Of a DNA stretch of 64,000 nucleotides, positions 26,199 through 35,931 are shown piece by piece (positions within the stretch are counted from its first letter, which is position 1; each line of letters starts with the position of its first letter). The notes under the pieces are model-generated. The model was not told where the DNA came from and searched no databases. It saw only the letters and a list, made by a program, of their open reading frames with translations. Origin of the DNA: Corynebacterium ammoniagenes DSM 20306 (lineage in GTDB: Bacteria > Actinomycetota > Actinomycetes > Mycobacteriales > Mycobacteriaceae); assembly GCF_001941425.1 (NCBI RefSeq), contig NZ_CP009244.1, positions 310,001 to 374,000 of the forward strand. Reading direction: 5' to 3'. A program made the position numbers and the translations under genes.

Positions 26199-29195
26199 GT
26201 GGCGGAGCCATCAGGCAAGACATTAGTCATCGTGGAGTCAGGTACGAAGGCGAAGAAGATTCAGCCGTACCTAGGTGACAAATACATCGTTGAGGCCTCA
26301 GTAGGGCATATTCGCGATTTGCCTCGTGGTGCCGCTGACGTTCCGGCGAAGTTTAAAAAGGAGTCCTGGGCACGCCTTGGTGTCAACCCAGAAGATGACT
26401 TCACGCCGTTGTATGTCATTAGCCCGGATAAGAAAAAGAAGGTCGCTGACCTTAAAGCCAAGCTCAAAGAGTGCGACCAACTTTATCTGGCAACAGACCC
26501 GGACCGCGAAGGTGAAGCCATTGCGTGGCACTTGCTTGAGGTCTTAAAGCCCAAGGTGCCAGTTCGCCGCATGGTCTTTAATGAGATTACTAAGTCTGCC
26601 ATTTTGGAAGCTGCGGAAAATACCCGTGAGCTTGATGAAGACTTGATTGATGCGCAGGAAACCCGCCGCATTCTGGACCGTTTGTACGGCTATGAAGTCT
26701 CCCCAGTGCTGTGGAAGAAAGTCATGCCACGGTTGTCTGCTGGTCGTGTGCAGTCGGTGGCGACTCGCGTCATCGTCGAGCGTGAGCGCGAGCGCATGGC
26801 CTTCGTCTCCGCAGAATACTGGGATCTGTCTGCAGATCTTGCCGCGAAAAACGCGGACGCCGCTAACCCCGGGCAGTTTAAAGCACGTCTGAGCAGCGTT
26901 GATGGTCAGCGAGTTGCTCAAGGTCGTGACTTTGGTGATGACGGCAAGCTCACCACCAATGAAGTAGTGGTCTTAGACCAACAGCGCGCCCAAGGCTTGG
27001 CTGATGGCCTCGATAGCGCTGATATGCACGTGGCATCGGTGGAGCATAAGCCTTATACCCGTAAGCCTTATGCGCCGTTTATGACCTCGACGCTGCAGCA
27101 GGAAGCAGGTCGGCGCCTGCACTTTACGTCCGAGCGCACCATGCGCATCGCGCAGCGCTTGTACGAAAACGGCCACATTACCTATATGCGTACCGACTCC
27201 ACCTCGCTGTCGCAGCAAGGGCTAACCGCCGCGCGCGATGCCGCCGTGTCGAACTTCGGTAAGGAATACGCTGCCTCGAGTGCACGTCGTTATGACCGCA
27301 AGGTCAAAAACTCGCAGGAAGCCCACGAAGCTATTCGTCCTGCCGGCGAGACTTTCGCGACCCCAGGTCAGCTTTCTGGCCAGCTGGATGCTGAAGAGTT
27401 CAAGCTCTATGAGCTGATTTGGAAGCGCACCGTGGCATCGCAGATGGAAGATGCCAAGGGCCAATCGATGAAGGTCACGGTAGCCGGCCAGGCTTCCTCA
27501 GGTGAGAATGTGGAATTCTCCGCCACCGGCCGGACCATTACCTTCCCCGGTTTCTTAAAAGCCTATGAAGACCAGGGCGCGGCGAAAAACGATGATGAAA
27601 ACCGTCTGCCACAGTTGGCAGAAGGCGATGATCTCAACGTTGCCGAAGTAACGGTCGATGGTCACGCGACCAACCCGCCAGCGCGTTATACCGAGGCCAG
27701 CTTGGTTAAAAAGATGGAAGACTTAGGCATTGGCCGTCCTTCTACCTATGCCTCGATCATCAAGACCATTCAGGATCGCGGCTACGTGCTCTCCCGCGGC
27801 AATGCTTTGGTGCCCAGCTGGGTAGCATTCGCGGTCGTTGGCTTGCTGGAGTCGCACTTTACGGAGCTGGTGGACTTTGATTTCACCTCTTCGATGGAAG
27901 ATGAGCTGGATGCTATTGCCTCGGGCAATGAAGACCGCACCCGCTGGCTCAATGGTTTCTATTTCGGTGATGCCGATAAGGGCGATGACTCCTCGGATGT
28001 CAAAGCCGCATCCATTGCGCGTCACGGTGGGCTTAAATCGCTTGTCGATGTCAACCTGGAAAACATCGATGCCCGCAAGGTCAACTCGATTCGTCTCTAT
28101 ACCGATTCCGAAGGCCGCGATGTCTTTGTGCGCGTAGGACGCTACGGGCCTTATATCGAGCGCCAGGTCGGCGTTAATGCCGAGGGCGAGCCGGAATATC
28201 AGCGCGCGAACTTGTCGGAGACGACTACTCCGGATGAGCTCAATGAACAATTGGCAGAAAAGCTCTTTGCTACCCCACAGGGTGGCCGTGAGCTGGGTGA
28301 AAACCCTGCCAATGGCCGCACCGTAGTTGCCAAGGAAGGCCGCTTTGGCCCCTATGTCACGGAAGTAGTCCGCGATGATGAGCGTGCGAAGGCCGAAGCA
28401 GAAGCCGAAGATGTCGTTGCCGAAGAACGTGCTGCCGAAGATAAGCAGCGCAAGGAAGACGGCATGCGCGCGAAGAATTGGGAGACCAAGACTGCGGCGA
28501 AGCAAAAAGAAAAGCGTATTAACGAATACGTGGATCAAAAGCTCAAGCCGGGCACCGCGTCGCTGTTTAGCTCCATGGAGCCTTCCCAGGTCACCTTGGA
28601 CGACGCCTTGAAGCTGTTGTCTTTGCCGCGTGAAGTAGGCGTGGATCCTTCAGATGATGAGATGATCACGGCGCAAAATGGCCGCTATGGTCCTTATCTG
28701 AAAAAGGGTACGGACTCGCGTTCTTTGGCTAATGAAGAACAAATCTTCTCCATTACCTTGGACGAGGCCCGCCGCATTTATGCCGAGCCCAAGCGACGTG
28801 GCCGTCAGGCTGCGCAACCGCCACTGAAGCAGCTGGGCGATAATGACGTCTCCGGCAAGCCGATGTCTGTCAAGGACGGACGCTTTGGGCCGTATGTCAC
28901 CGATGGCACCACCAATGCCTCGTTGCGCAAGGGCGATTCACCGGAGAAGCTCACTGATCAGCGCGCCAATGAGCTGCTCTCCGAGCGTCGCGCCAAGCAA
29001 GCTGCCGATGGTGGTACCGCGAAGAAGACGACTAAGAAATCGACGGCTAAGAAGACCACGGCGAAGAAGTCCACCGCCAAGAAGACCGCTGCTAAGAAAT
29101 CCACGGCGAAGAAGTCGACTGCCAAGAAGACCGCAGCTAAGAAGCCGTCGCCTGGAACGAAGAACGTGGTCAAGGCAGGATCTCGCCGGAAATAA
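26199..29195 (+). CDS. topA: DNA topoisomerase I (type IA)
   Basis: Relaxes negative supercoils. TOPRIM domain at the N-terminus (LVIVESGTKAKKIQPYLG; ATDPDREGEAIAWHL), active-site Tyr in HITYMRTDS at about residue 329, and several C-terminal topo repeats with (R/G)FGPYV motifs instead of zinc fingers, as in actinobacteria. The end is a Lys/Ala/Thr-rich tail from about residue 940 (repeats of KKSTAKKTAAK), which in mycobacteria aids DNA binding. 998 residues is normal. GTG start. Counterpart of Rv3646c. Confidence 0.97.
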   Translation: MAEPSGKTLVIVESGTKAKKIQPYLGDKYIVEASVGHIRDLPRGAADVPAKFKKESWARLGVNPEDDFTPLYVISPDKKKKVADLKAKLKECDQLYLATDPDREGEAIAWHLLEVLKPKVPVRRMVFNEITKSAILEAAENTRELDEDLIDAQETRRILDRLYGYEVSPVLWKKVMPRLSAGRVQSVATRVIVERERERMAFVSAEYWDLSADLAAKNADAANPGQFKARLSSVDGQRVAQGRDFGDDGKLTTNEVVVLDQQRAQGLADGLDSADMHVASVEHKPYTRKPYAPFMTSTLQQEAGRRLHFTSERTMRIAQRLYENGHITYMRTDSTSLSQQGLTAARDAAVSNFGKEYAASSARRYDRKVKNSQEAHEAIRPAGETFATPGQLSGQLDAEEFKLYELIWKRTVASQMEDAKGQSMKVTVAGQASSGENVEFSATGRTITFPGFLKAYEDQGAAKNDDENRLPQLAEGDDLNVAEVTVDGHATNPPARYTEASLVKKMEDLGIGRPSTYASIIKTIQDRGYVLSRGNALVPSWVAFAVVGLLESHFTELVDFDFTSSMEDELDAIASGNEDRTRWLNGFYFGDADKGDDSSDVKAASIARHGGLKSLVDVNLENIDARKVNSIRLYTDSEGRDVFVRVGRYGPYIERQVGVNAEGEPEYQRANLSETTTPDELNEQLAEKLFATPQGGRELGENPANGRTVVAKEGRFGPYVTEVVRDDERAKAEAEAEDVVAEERAAEDKQRKEDGMRAKNWETKTAAKQKEKRINEYVDQKLKPGTASLFSSMEPSQVTLDDALKLLSLPREVGVDPSDDEMITAQNGRYGPYLKKGTDSRSLANEEQIFSITLDEARRIYAEPKRRGRQAAQPPLKQLGDNDVSGKPMSVKDGRFGPYVTDGTTNASLRKGDSPEKLTDQRANELLSERRAKQAADGGTAKKTTKKSTAKKTTAKKSTAKKTAAKKSTAKKSTAKKTAAKKPSPGTKNVVKAGSRRK

Positions 29196-29244
29196 AACGG
29201 CGGTAGGCTGGGCAGGGTTAGCACACGCACGAAAGGACTAACCC

Positions 29245-30207
29245 ATGCCACAGCTGCCGCTTACTGAAACCCTGGATAAGGCTTTACAAGAATCCATCCC
29301 TGATTTCGCCCAGCTTCACAGCGATGATGAATTCTCGGTGCGCACGATTGAAGGGTTGCAAGCGTTGGTGGCATCGCTTCTTCCGCTTGCTCGTGAACAA
29401 GAGCGCCTAGCCGCAGGGATGCTTAACGATGCCAGCTTCTTTAGCCGCCTGCTGCCCTTTCTGCCGGCAGTACACCGGTTGGCAGAGCCAGCAATCTTAT
29501 TGCTGTTGGCAGGCAACGCCATCGCCCGCGCCGGTGAGATTACCCCGGGCCATTACGTTTCTTTAGAAGACTACGCTCAGCAAACCCGGGAGCCAGGCTC
29601 TATCGATGCACCAACGGCGCAGCCACAAACGCTGGAATCTAGCTCGCTATGGCAAACCACCGGCGGACTAGTCGCTGGCGCGCTCGCACGCGTTGCCAAA
29701 AATTCGGCAGAAAAATCTCATAATCTGCGCACTCCATCGCGCTGGGGTGTGCGTGCCGTCGTGATGTCTAATCTGGGATACTCCGCCGCGGCCCTTGGTG
29801 CCGGAGCGCGCCCACAAGGCAAGACCATTGGCGTTTATGCAGGCGTGTGGGCTGCCGGTGTGGCTACCGCGCTGGTTGCTGCGAAACGCAAGAAAGTCTC
29901 CCAGCAGATGGTGCCAGCCGTGGTCTTCGGTGGGGCATCGTCCGCGCTGACAGCAGCGCTGGTCTCTGATGAATCCGTCTTTCGCTCCGGTTCTATCGCC
30001 GCGCGTGGGGCAAGCCACGGCGCTAACTTTCTTTTTGCCGGAGAATCCCTCACCTTTGCTCGCGCGCTGTTGGAAGAAGGCATCGAATCCAAGCCACATA
30101 AGCGCCACGTGTTAAAGCGCGGCCTGTACAACGTGCTGGGCGGGGTGGAAACCACCACCTCATTTATTGGACATCTGCTGCTCGCGGATGGACTCAACCG
30201 TCGGTAA
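29245..30207 (+). CDS. Conserved-looking protein of unknown function
   Basis: 320 residues, 49 bases after topA with GAAAGGAC before the ATG. A soluble helical N-terminal half includes LLPLAREQERLAAGML. The second half has several hydrophobic, Ala/Gly-rich segments (VVMSNLGYSAAALGAG; VYAGVWAAGVATALVAA; VVFGGASSALTAALVS), so it is probably membrane-associated. The C-terminus is basic then hydrophobic. I do not recognise a family. Likely co-transcribed with topA. Confidence 0.75.
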   Translation: MPQLPLTETLDKALQESIPDFAQLHSDDEFSVRTIEGLQALVASLLPLAREQERLAAGMLNDASFFSRLLPFLPAVHRLAEPAILLLLAGNAIARAGEITPGHYVSLEDYAQQTREPGSIDAPTAQPQTLESSSLWQTTGGLVAGALARVAKNSAEKSHNLRTPSRWGVRAVVMSNLGYSAAALGAGARPQGKTIGVYAGVWAAGVATALVAAKRKKVSQQMVPAVVFGGASSALTAALVSDESVFRSGSIAARGASHGANFLFAGESLTFARALLEEGIESKPHKRHVLKRGLYNVLGGVETTTSFIGHLLLADGLNRR

Positions 30208-30241
30208 CTAGCGCCGCCAGTCGGCGCCGTTGGCGGTGCCG

Positions 30242-31528
30242 TTAACTGGCGCTGGTGGCTGGCGCTTTGAGCCCTGGCTGCATCGTCGGGCCATACGACA
30301 AGCGGCGATGCGCCTTTTCGAAAGGCCCTTGTATCCCGGTAATTTCTAATATCCACGCAAGAAGCAGGGATGCTGCCCAGACCGCGCATGCCAAAATAAA
30401 TTGCGCGCTGACACTGGCTGGCGCAAAGCCAAACGCTACCGGATAGCAAATCAGGAAAAACGCCACGGACTGAATGAGGTAACCGCTCATCGAACGCTTG
30501 CCCAAAGCCATGGGCACTTTCAACCACATCGGAGGCTGCTTACCGCGATTCGCCGCGGCCTGGAATGGCTGCAAGGCAAGTGCGAACATAGCCAACAGCG
30601 CCGGGCCGGTGATAGCGCCCATAAACAAATTCACCGTGGCGAAAATGGGTCCTACCTCAGCTGGAAGAACCCCGATTTCTGCCAGACCCCACGGCAGGCC
30701 AATGACCAGGATAAATACTATGCCGATGACAGCCCAGGTCCCCAGTTCTTTGCGGTGCGAGGGGACATCGGAAAGCACCCCGCGACGTGCCCACGTAAAG
30801 CCAATGAGCATGATGGGCGCATAGGTTAATAAATACACTGGGTAGCTGGCAAAGTTCAGCAGAAAAGACAAGGCATTGAATGCCAAGACGCCGCCGTACG
30901 TACTCGTATCCACGGCTCCCATGCTGGTATCAGTCATGGCGCTCAAATCCCACCCGTCGGCTAATGCGGCAACCAACAGTCCCAGGCTGAAGATGGAAAT
31001 CACGCCGAGGAGGACATAAGAAATGATGCTGAGGATTTTATCGCGCGCGGTAAGCATTAATCCGATGATCATGCCGGTCAGCCCGTAGTAGAACATGATG
31101 TCGCCGTAGAAGATAAAGATCAGGTGAATGGCACCAAAGACGGCGAGAAAGAAGTAGCGGCGGACAATGACCTGTCGGGCACGCTGAACAGGGAAGTGCT
31201 TGCGCCATAAGCTCATGGCGATAAGACCGACACCGAAACCCAGCAGGGTGGTAAAAAGCGGCAGCCCACGATTGTGCACGAACAAGGTAGACAGCACTGC
31301 CAGGACCTGGTCGAGGCCAGTGTTAATGGTTCCTAAAAACTTCGTCTCAGCAGCGCCGAGACTCAGCCACGCGGTGGGGATATTGGCAACGGCAATTCCC
31401 AAAAGCGAGAGTCCACGCGCAACATCGGGCACAATCATGCGTGCTTGAGCTTTTACTGATGAGGTCGGCGGAGCCGGGGTGGGCGAAGAGGTGGAAGGTC
31501 GTGGGGATCCGTGGTCAGCGTCTGCCAT
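30242..31528 (-). CDS. DUF418 multi-span membrane protein
   Basis: 428 residues with about ten helices. The N-terminal RMIVPDVARGLSLLGIAVAN and the C-terminal domain with GKRSMSGYLIQSVAFF are hallmarks of DUF1624/DUF418 proteins (YeiB-like). Function unknown. The Pro/Ser/Thr-rich first 25 residues are cytosolic. It starts 17 bases after the cyaB stop and is thus in one operon with it. A GC-rich inverted repeat near 30209-30275 overlaps its end and could terminate it. Confidence 0.85.
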   Translation of the reverse strand: MADADHGSPRPSTSSPTPAPPTSSVKAQARMIVPDVARGLSLLGIAVANIPTAWLSLGAAETKFLGTINTGLDQVLAVLSTLFVHNRGLPLFTTLLGFGVGLIAMSLWRKHFPVQRARQVIVRRYFFLAVFGAIHLIFIFYGDIMFYYGLTGMIIGLMLTARDKILSIISYVLLGVISIFSLGLLVAALADGWDLSAMTDTSMGAVDTSTYGGVLAFNALSFLLNFASYPVYLLTYAPIMLIGFTWARRGVLSDVPSHRKELGTWAVIGIVFILVIGLPWGLAEIGVLPAEVGPIFATVNLFMGAITGPALLAMFALALQPFQAAANRGKQPPMWLKVPMALGKRSMSGYLIQSVAFFLICYPVAFGFAPASVSAQFILACAVWAASLLLAWILEITGIQGPFEKAHRRLSYGPTMQPGLKAPATSAS

Positions 31529-31545
31529 GCGGCTAAGACTAACAG

Positions 31546-33078
31546 CTATAACTCCGCGCGATCAGCCAAGGTTGCACGGATGGGACGGGCCAATTGCGTC
31601 ATGCGGCGACGTCCGCGCAGCTCAATAGATTTCATGAAAGTCCAGCGAGCTTGTTCGGTTTCATTGGCGTTTTTCAATGTTGAGGCATTGGTTAGGACCC
31701 GACCCGGGGTTTCTTTCGCCAGCTCGGTTAACCTGGCGGCTTCGTTCACGGCGTCGCCAATGACGGTGTATTCGAAGCGGTCCAGCCCGCCGATGTGTCC
31801 AGCAACCACATGTCCGGACGCAACGCCGATGCCGGCTTGAAGCTCTAGGTTGCGTAGTTCGTGGCGTAGTTCGCGGGCAGCTTGCAACGCCATGGAGGTG
31901 GAGTCATAGACATTGAGCGGAGCACCGAAAATAGCCAGGGCGGCATCGCCTTGGAACTTATTAATGATGCCCTTGTTGCGGTGGACAACTTCTACGACGT
32001 GCTCAAAGAAGTTGTTGAGCTCTTCGACAACGCGCTCTGGGGTGTTGTTTACGGCGAAGGTAGTAGAGCCAATGACGTCAATAAATAGCACGGCGACCTT
32101 GCGGTCTTCGCCGCCGAGTTCGGGGCGTTCATCTAGAGCGCGCTGTGCGACTTCATCGCCGACATAGCGTCCAAAGAGGTCCCGCAGGCGTTGGCGTTCG
32201 TGCAGTCCGCGCATCATTTCATTGAAGCCGGCTTGCAGGACACCCAGTTCCGAGCCATCGTAGATATCTACTTCCACGTGACGTTCGCCGCGGCGCACAC
32301 GGTTAATGGCATCTTGCAGCTCGTAGATGGGATCCACCACGCTCATGGTGGAGTACGCCGTGGCCATGGCACCAGTGCCGAAGGCGGTCAGAGTCAGGGC
32401 GACGACCGCGGGCAAAATATCATTGGCGTTGTCGGTAAAAAGCCCGCTGGTTTGTGCCACGAATACCAAAACAATGCCCAAAAGTGGCACGCCGGTGGAC
32501 ATGATCCACGACAGGTACAGGCGCTGTTTAATGGGTGGCTCGAGGGTGGAATCTTCAAAACGTCGCGCCAGCGCGGTAGCAGCAACGGGGCGCACCATGC
32601 GCTCTGCCTGCAAATAGGTAATGAGCACGACAATCATCCCGGCGAGCGTGGACGAGACACCCACCACCAGGGCAAGTCTGGCATCGGAGGCGGAGGTAAT
32701 AGCCACCGTGATGCCGATTCCGATCAGCCATACTAAGGCAGCAACCGCTGCCTGATAGATCGGGATGCGCATGACCAGGTTGCGCACCATATTCGGGTCG
32801 TGCGCATCTGGATTGCGTTGCCAATCCCACACGGGTCTAAACAGCAAAATCGTTGCAGCCATGCCGACGATGACGGCAAAGATGACATAGGCTGCGCCTA
32901 GGCCAAAGAGGTTGTCGAAGTTTCTGGTGAACTCTTGGATCTCCGGCATGGGGAGGAAGAAAACCACGAAAGTCATGATCGCAACCGCGCCAACAATGTT
33001 GGTGCCCAGCACTATCGCGGCATAGATGGGCCACGAGGTGCTCATCAACCATGAAATACCGCGCATGACTCTGCTCAT
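31546..33078 (-). CDS. cyaB: Membrane class III adenylate cyclase with HAMP domain (CyaB-like)
   Basis: Makes cAMP, the ligand of GlxR. About six N-terminal membrane helices, then a HAMP linker (PIYELQDAINRVRRGERHVEV), then the cyclase domain: metal-binding Asp in LFIDVIGST and FQGDAALAIFGAP, substrate Lys in NKFQGD, and transition-state Asn/Arg in VIGDAVNEAARL. Lys and Asp at the base-selecting positions indicate ATP over GTP. ATG 33078 follows GTGGAAAG and is chosen over 33108. Same arrangement as C. glutamicum cyaB and Rv3645, divergent from holB. Confidence 0.93.
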   Translation of the reverse strand: MSRVMRGISWLMSTSWPIYAAIVLGTNIVGAVAIMTFVVFFLPMPEIQEFTRNFDNLFGLGAAYVIFAVIVGMAATILLFRPVWDWQRNPDAHDPNMVRNLVMRIPIYQAAVAALVWLIGIGITVAITSASDARLALVVGVSSTLAGMIVVLITYLQAERMVRPVAATALARRFEDSTLEPPIKQRLYLSWIMSTGVPLLGIVLVFVAQTSGLFTDNANDILPAVVALTLTAFGTGAMATAYSTMSVVDPIYELQDAINRVRRGERHVEVDIYDGSELGVLQAGFNEMMRGLHERQRLRDLFGRYVGDEVAQRALDERPELGGEDRKVAVLFIDVIGSTTFAVNNTPERVVEELNNFFEHVVEVVHRNKGIINKFQGDAALAIFGAPLNVYDSTSMALQAARELRHELRNLELQAGIGVASGHVVAGHIGGLDRFEYTVIGDAVNEAARLTELAKETPGRVLTNASTLKNANETEQARWTFMKSIELRGRRRMTQLARPIRATLADRAEL

Positions 33079-33186
33079 AGCTTTCCACTCTATCGTTAGT
33101 GCATCCACATTCGCGCGAAAAGGTGTGACATCCCCAGAACTTGGGGGAGGTGCAGCGGTCGAGGAAGATAAGGAGAAGAAAGTAAT

Positions 33187-34434
33187 ATGGGTGAGGTGAA
33201 TGAGATTTCTTTAGATCGCAGCTCAGTAGCGCAGCGTTTAGCCGATCGGCCTGGGGTGCAACAGACCATCTTGCAGGCTGCCCGCGCTGCCCGCGGTCTG
33301 CCCGGTGCGGATCCGCGCGCGATGAGCCATTCCTGGCTTTTTACCGGCCCACCCGGCTCAGGGCGCTCGCACGCGGCGCTCGCCTTTGCCGCAGCGTTGA
33401 TGTGCACCAATGTCGATGACAACGGCCCAGATGCCGAGCTTGGCTGCGGGCAGTGCGATGCCTGCCGCTCGGTGCTGGAGACCCAATCGCACGTGGACCT
33501 GAATTTTTGGACGCCGCAGGGTTTGACCATCAAAGTCGAAGAAGTCCGCGGCGTTATTAAAGATGCCATTGCCCTGCCCACCAGCGCGAAATATCGCGTC
33601 ATTATCTTTGACAACGCGGATCGCCTCACCGCTGGGGCCTCCAACGCGCTGTTGAAAACGGTGGAGGAGCCCTCCGCACAGACCATTATCATCATGTGCG
33701 CGCCGTCTGCGGACCCGCAGGACTTTTCCCAAACCCTGCGCTCGCGGTGCCGTCACCTCTATATCCCATCGCCGTCGGTGGACTACATCGTGGAGCAATT
33801 GGTCTCCGAGGGAGCATCGCCTAACGATGCCCACCTCGCCGCCCTAACCTCCCTTCAGCACGTTGGGCGTGCTCGTCGATTAGTTACTAACCCAGACGCA
33901 CAAAAACGTCGTGCGATGGCTATCAACCTGGCCGAAGACGTCTTTCACGGCTCGCAAGCCTTCCAATCCACCCAAGCGCTGATCAAACTTGTCAACGACG
34001 AAGCCAAGTCCGAAGGATCCGAGCGGGAAGAAAAAGAGATTTCCGATCTGGAAGTCGCCTATGGCGCCGGCGGTAAAGGTAAAGGCACGGGTCGTGAAAA
34101 CCGCGACCTGAAATCCGCAGTCAAGCGCTTAAATGACCAACACAAGCTGCGGCAGACTCGGCGCCAACGTGACTACTTGGATCTGGTTCTCGTGGACCTG
34201 GCGGGAATCTATCGTGATGCGTTGATGCGCAAAGTCGGCGCCGATGTGGAACTTACTCATCCCGACTTTGAAGGCTTGGCCGATGAATTAGCCGAGCGCG
34301 TCAGCGAAGAAGGACTATTGGCGTGCCAGAACGCGATTACTAACTGCCGTGAGCAAATGAGCCACAATGTCACCCAGCAAATCGCCTTCGATGGGCTGGT
34401 GGGACGGCTGCGTTTAGCGTGCAAAACCCGCTGA
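33187..34434 (+). CDS. holB: DNA polymerase III delta-prime subunit
   Basis: Clamp-loader subunit. The P-loop is the altered GPPGSGRSHAAL, with Arg in place of Lys. A zinc motif (CGQCDACRS) follows, then the ALLKTVEEPSAQT sensor region and LRSRCRHLYIP. 415 residues, as in actinobacteria (compare Rv3644c). RBS AGGAGAAG before ATG 33187. The tRNA-Thr gene follows. Confidence 0.95.
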   Translation: MGEVNEISLDRSSVAQRLADRPGVQQTILQAARAARGLPGADPRAMSHSWLFTGPPGSGRSHAALAFAAALMCTNVDDNGPDAELGCGQCDACRSVLETQSHVDLNFWTPQGLTIKVEEVRGVIKDAIALPTSAKYRVIIFDNADRLTAGASNALLKTVEEPSAQTIIIMCAPSADPQDFSQTLRSRCRHLYIPSPSVDYIVEQLVSEGASPNDAHLAALTSLQHVGRARRLVTNPDAQKRRAMAINLAEDVFHGSQAFQSTQALIKLVNDEAKSEGSEREEKEISDLEVAYGAGGKGKGTGRENRDLKSAVKRLNDQHKLRQTRRQRDYLDLVLVDLAGIYRDALMRKVGADVELTHPDFEGLADELAERVSEEGLLACQNAITNCREQMSHNVTQQIAFDGLVGRLRLACKTR

Positions 34435-34508
34435 TAGGCATACTGATTTCACGCCCAGATATCAGCTGGGCTATTCTTTATAGGCGCTGATTTCTACTAT
34501 CGGCGCAT

Positions 34509-34581
34509 GCCGCTTTAGCTCAGTCGGTAGAGCGTCTCACTCGTAATGAGAAGGTCAGGAGTTCGATTCTCCTAAGCGGCT
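34509..34581 (+). tRNA. tRNA-Thr (anticodon CGT)
   Basis: Cloverleaf: acceptor GCCGCTT/AAGCGGC, D-arm AGCTCAGTCGGTAGAGC, anticodon arm CTCACTCGTAATGAG with anticodon CGT reading ACG, T-arm AGGAGTTCGATTCTCCT. The discriminator base is T; CA follows in the genome. Confidence 0.97.
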
Positions 34582-34586
34582 CAGTT

Positions 34587-34630
34587 AAGACCCAGCTGTG
34601 AAGACTAAACGTCCACGCTTGGGTCTTTTT
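34587..34630 (+). terminator. Terminator after tRNA-Thr
   Basis: AAGACCCA pairs with TGGGTCTT, followed by a T-run, with a 29-base loop region. Confidence 0.75.
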
Positions 34631-34752
34631 GTTCGGCCAGGCTCGGCTACATCCGCGATTCCGCCGTCCAGTAGGGTGGATGTGATGGCGGTGTGCGATT
34701 GTGTCGAGTGTTGGTGGCGTCACATAGGCGATGGCCTATCATGGTGTGCACC

Positions 34753-35766
34753 ATGAACGAACAAACTTTTCCGCAGGTGCCGAAATCCCTGCGGTTTAGC
34801 ACGCACGGGATTGTGCCGGATAGTCGAATCCAGATGTGGGAAGGCCATAATGCCAAAGCGCTTATCCCGTTAGATATCCGCACCTTGGATAATCGCGTGT
34901 TGCATGCCACGGAGACGAACTTGCACCTGCCTTCGGTGCGGATGGCCAGCGTGTTTGGCACCTCCCAAATCGTGGAGCGTTCTGAGAGTTTCATTGCGGA
35001 TAATCCCACGGGCGTTATTGCGATCTTTTTCGCTACCGAAGGTGATGCATTTTTCCATCACCGCGGCGGGCACATCCCCTTAAAGCCGGGACAAGCGATT
35101 ATTTATGATGCCGATAGGCCGTTTATCCGCGGCTTTAACCACAAATTTCGGGAATTGGTGCTGACCATTCCCAGGCAGCGCTACTTTGACATCGTCGGCC
35201 CACAACGGCCAACGCTGCCCGTGTGCTTTGAGTTTGGAGCCACGGGAAATCCAGGTGAACAAGCGCTGGCGCGGTTGGTTAATACGGCGCTGCGACAGAT
35301 AGAACACGGCAATGTGCAGTCGGTGGGTTCGCCAGATGTGCCGGAAAAGTCGTGGACGGAGATTGAAGAGGAAGCATTTGGGCTCCTGCGCAACGTTTTA
35401 GGAGATGGCCCAAGCAGTGGCGATGGTTTAATCGCTGCTGCCAAAAGTCATATTGAACTCAACATTGCTGATCGCGACCTGGGGCCTGGCCAAATTGCGG
35501 CAGCAGTGGGGATCAGTGAAAGGCAGTTGAGCCGCATTTTTGCGGAGGCGGGTACTACCGTGGGACGTTATGTCCTGCAGCAACGGCTCGAATTTGCCCA
35601 GCAAGCACTGTCAGCACGCGAGCAAGACATGATTTCGGTGGCGGAGATTGGACAACGCTTCGGGTTTTCCTCACCGAGTCATTTCAGCCGTACTTTCCGC
35701 GAACGCTTTGGAATGACGCCACTGCAGTGGCGTAAAGGGTCCCAGCGCCAGAGTCTGCGGCATTAA
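34753..35766 (+). CDS. AraC-family transcriptional regulator
   Basis: An N-terminal cupin-like AraC ligand-binding domain includes GHIPLKPGQAIIYDADRPF. The C-terminal double HTH includes GQIAAAVGISERQLSRIFAE and the signature FGFSSPSHFSRTFRERFGMT. 337 residues. The same-strand monooxygenase 165 bases downstream is its likely target, as in NahR/BenR-like catabolic setups. Start at ATG 34753 (MNEQTFPQ); ATG 34741 is an alternative; neither has a good ribosome site. Confidence 0.88.
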   Translation: MNEQTFPQVPKSLRFSTHGIVPDSRIQMWEGHNAKALIPLDIRTLDNRVLHATETNLHLPSVRMASVFGTSQIVERSESFIADNPTGVIAIFFATEGDAFFHHRGGHIPLKPGQAIIYDADRPFIRGFNHKFRELVLTIPRQRYFDIVGPQRPTLPVCFEFGATGNPGEQALARLVNTALRQIEHGNVQSVGSPDVPEKSWTEIEEEAFGLLRNVLGDGPSSGDGLIAAAKSHIELNIADRDLGPGQIAAAVGISERQLSRIFAEAGTTVGRYVLQQRLEFAQQALSAREQDMISVAEIGQRFGFSSPSHFSRTFRERFGMTPLQWRKGSQRQSLRH

Positions 35767-35931
35767 TTTGTGCTGATTTTGACTTTCTCGGACGTGAAAT
35801 AGTCTGCCACGGACAAGTTCCTACATCACTCTAGTGGACCGAATGTGACGTGCGTTAACTTTTGGGTGGTTTACGGAACAGTTCCGTAGCAAGTCGTACA
35901 CAGCTTGCAAGGCAGAGCGAAAGGACTCGAA

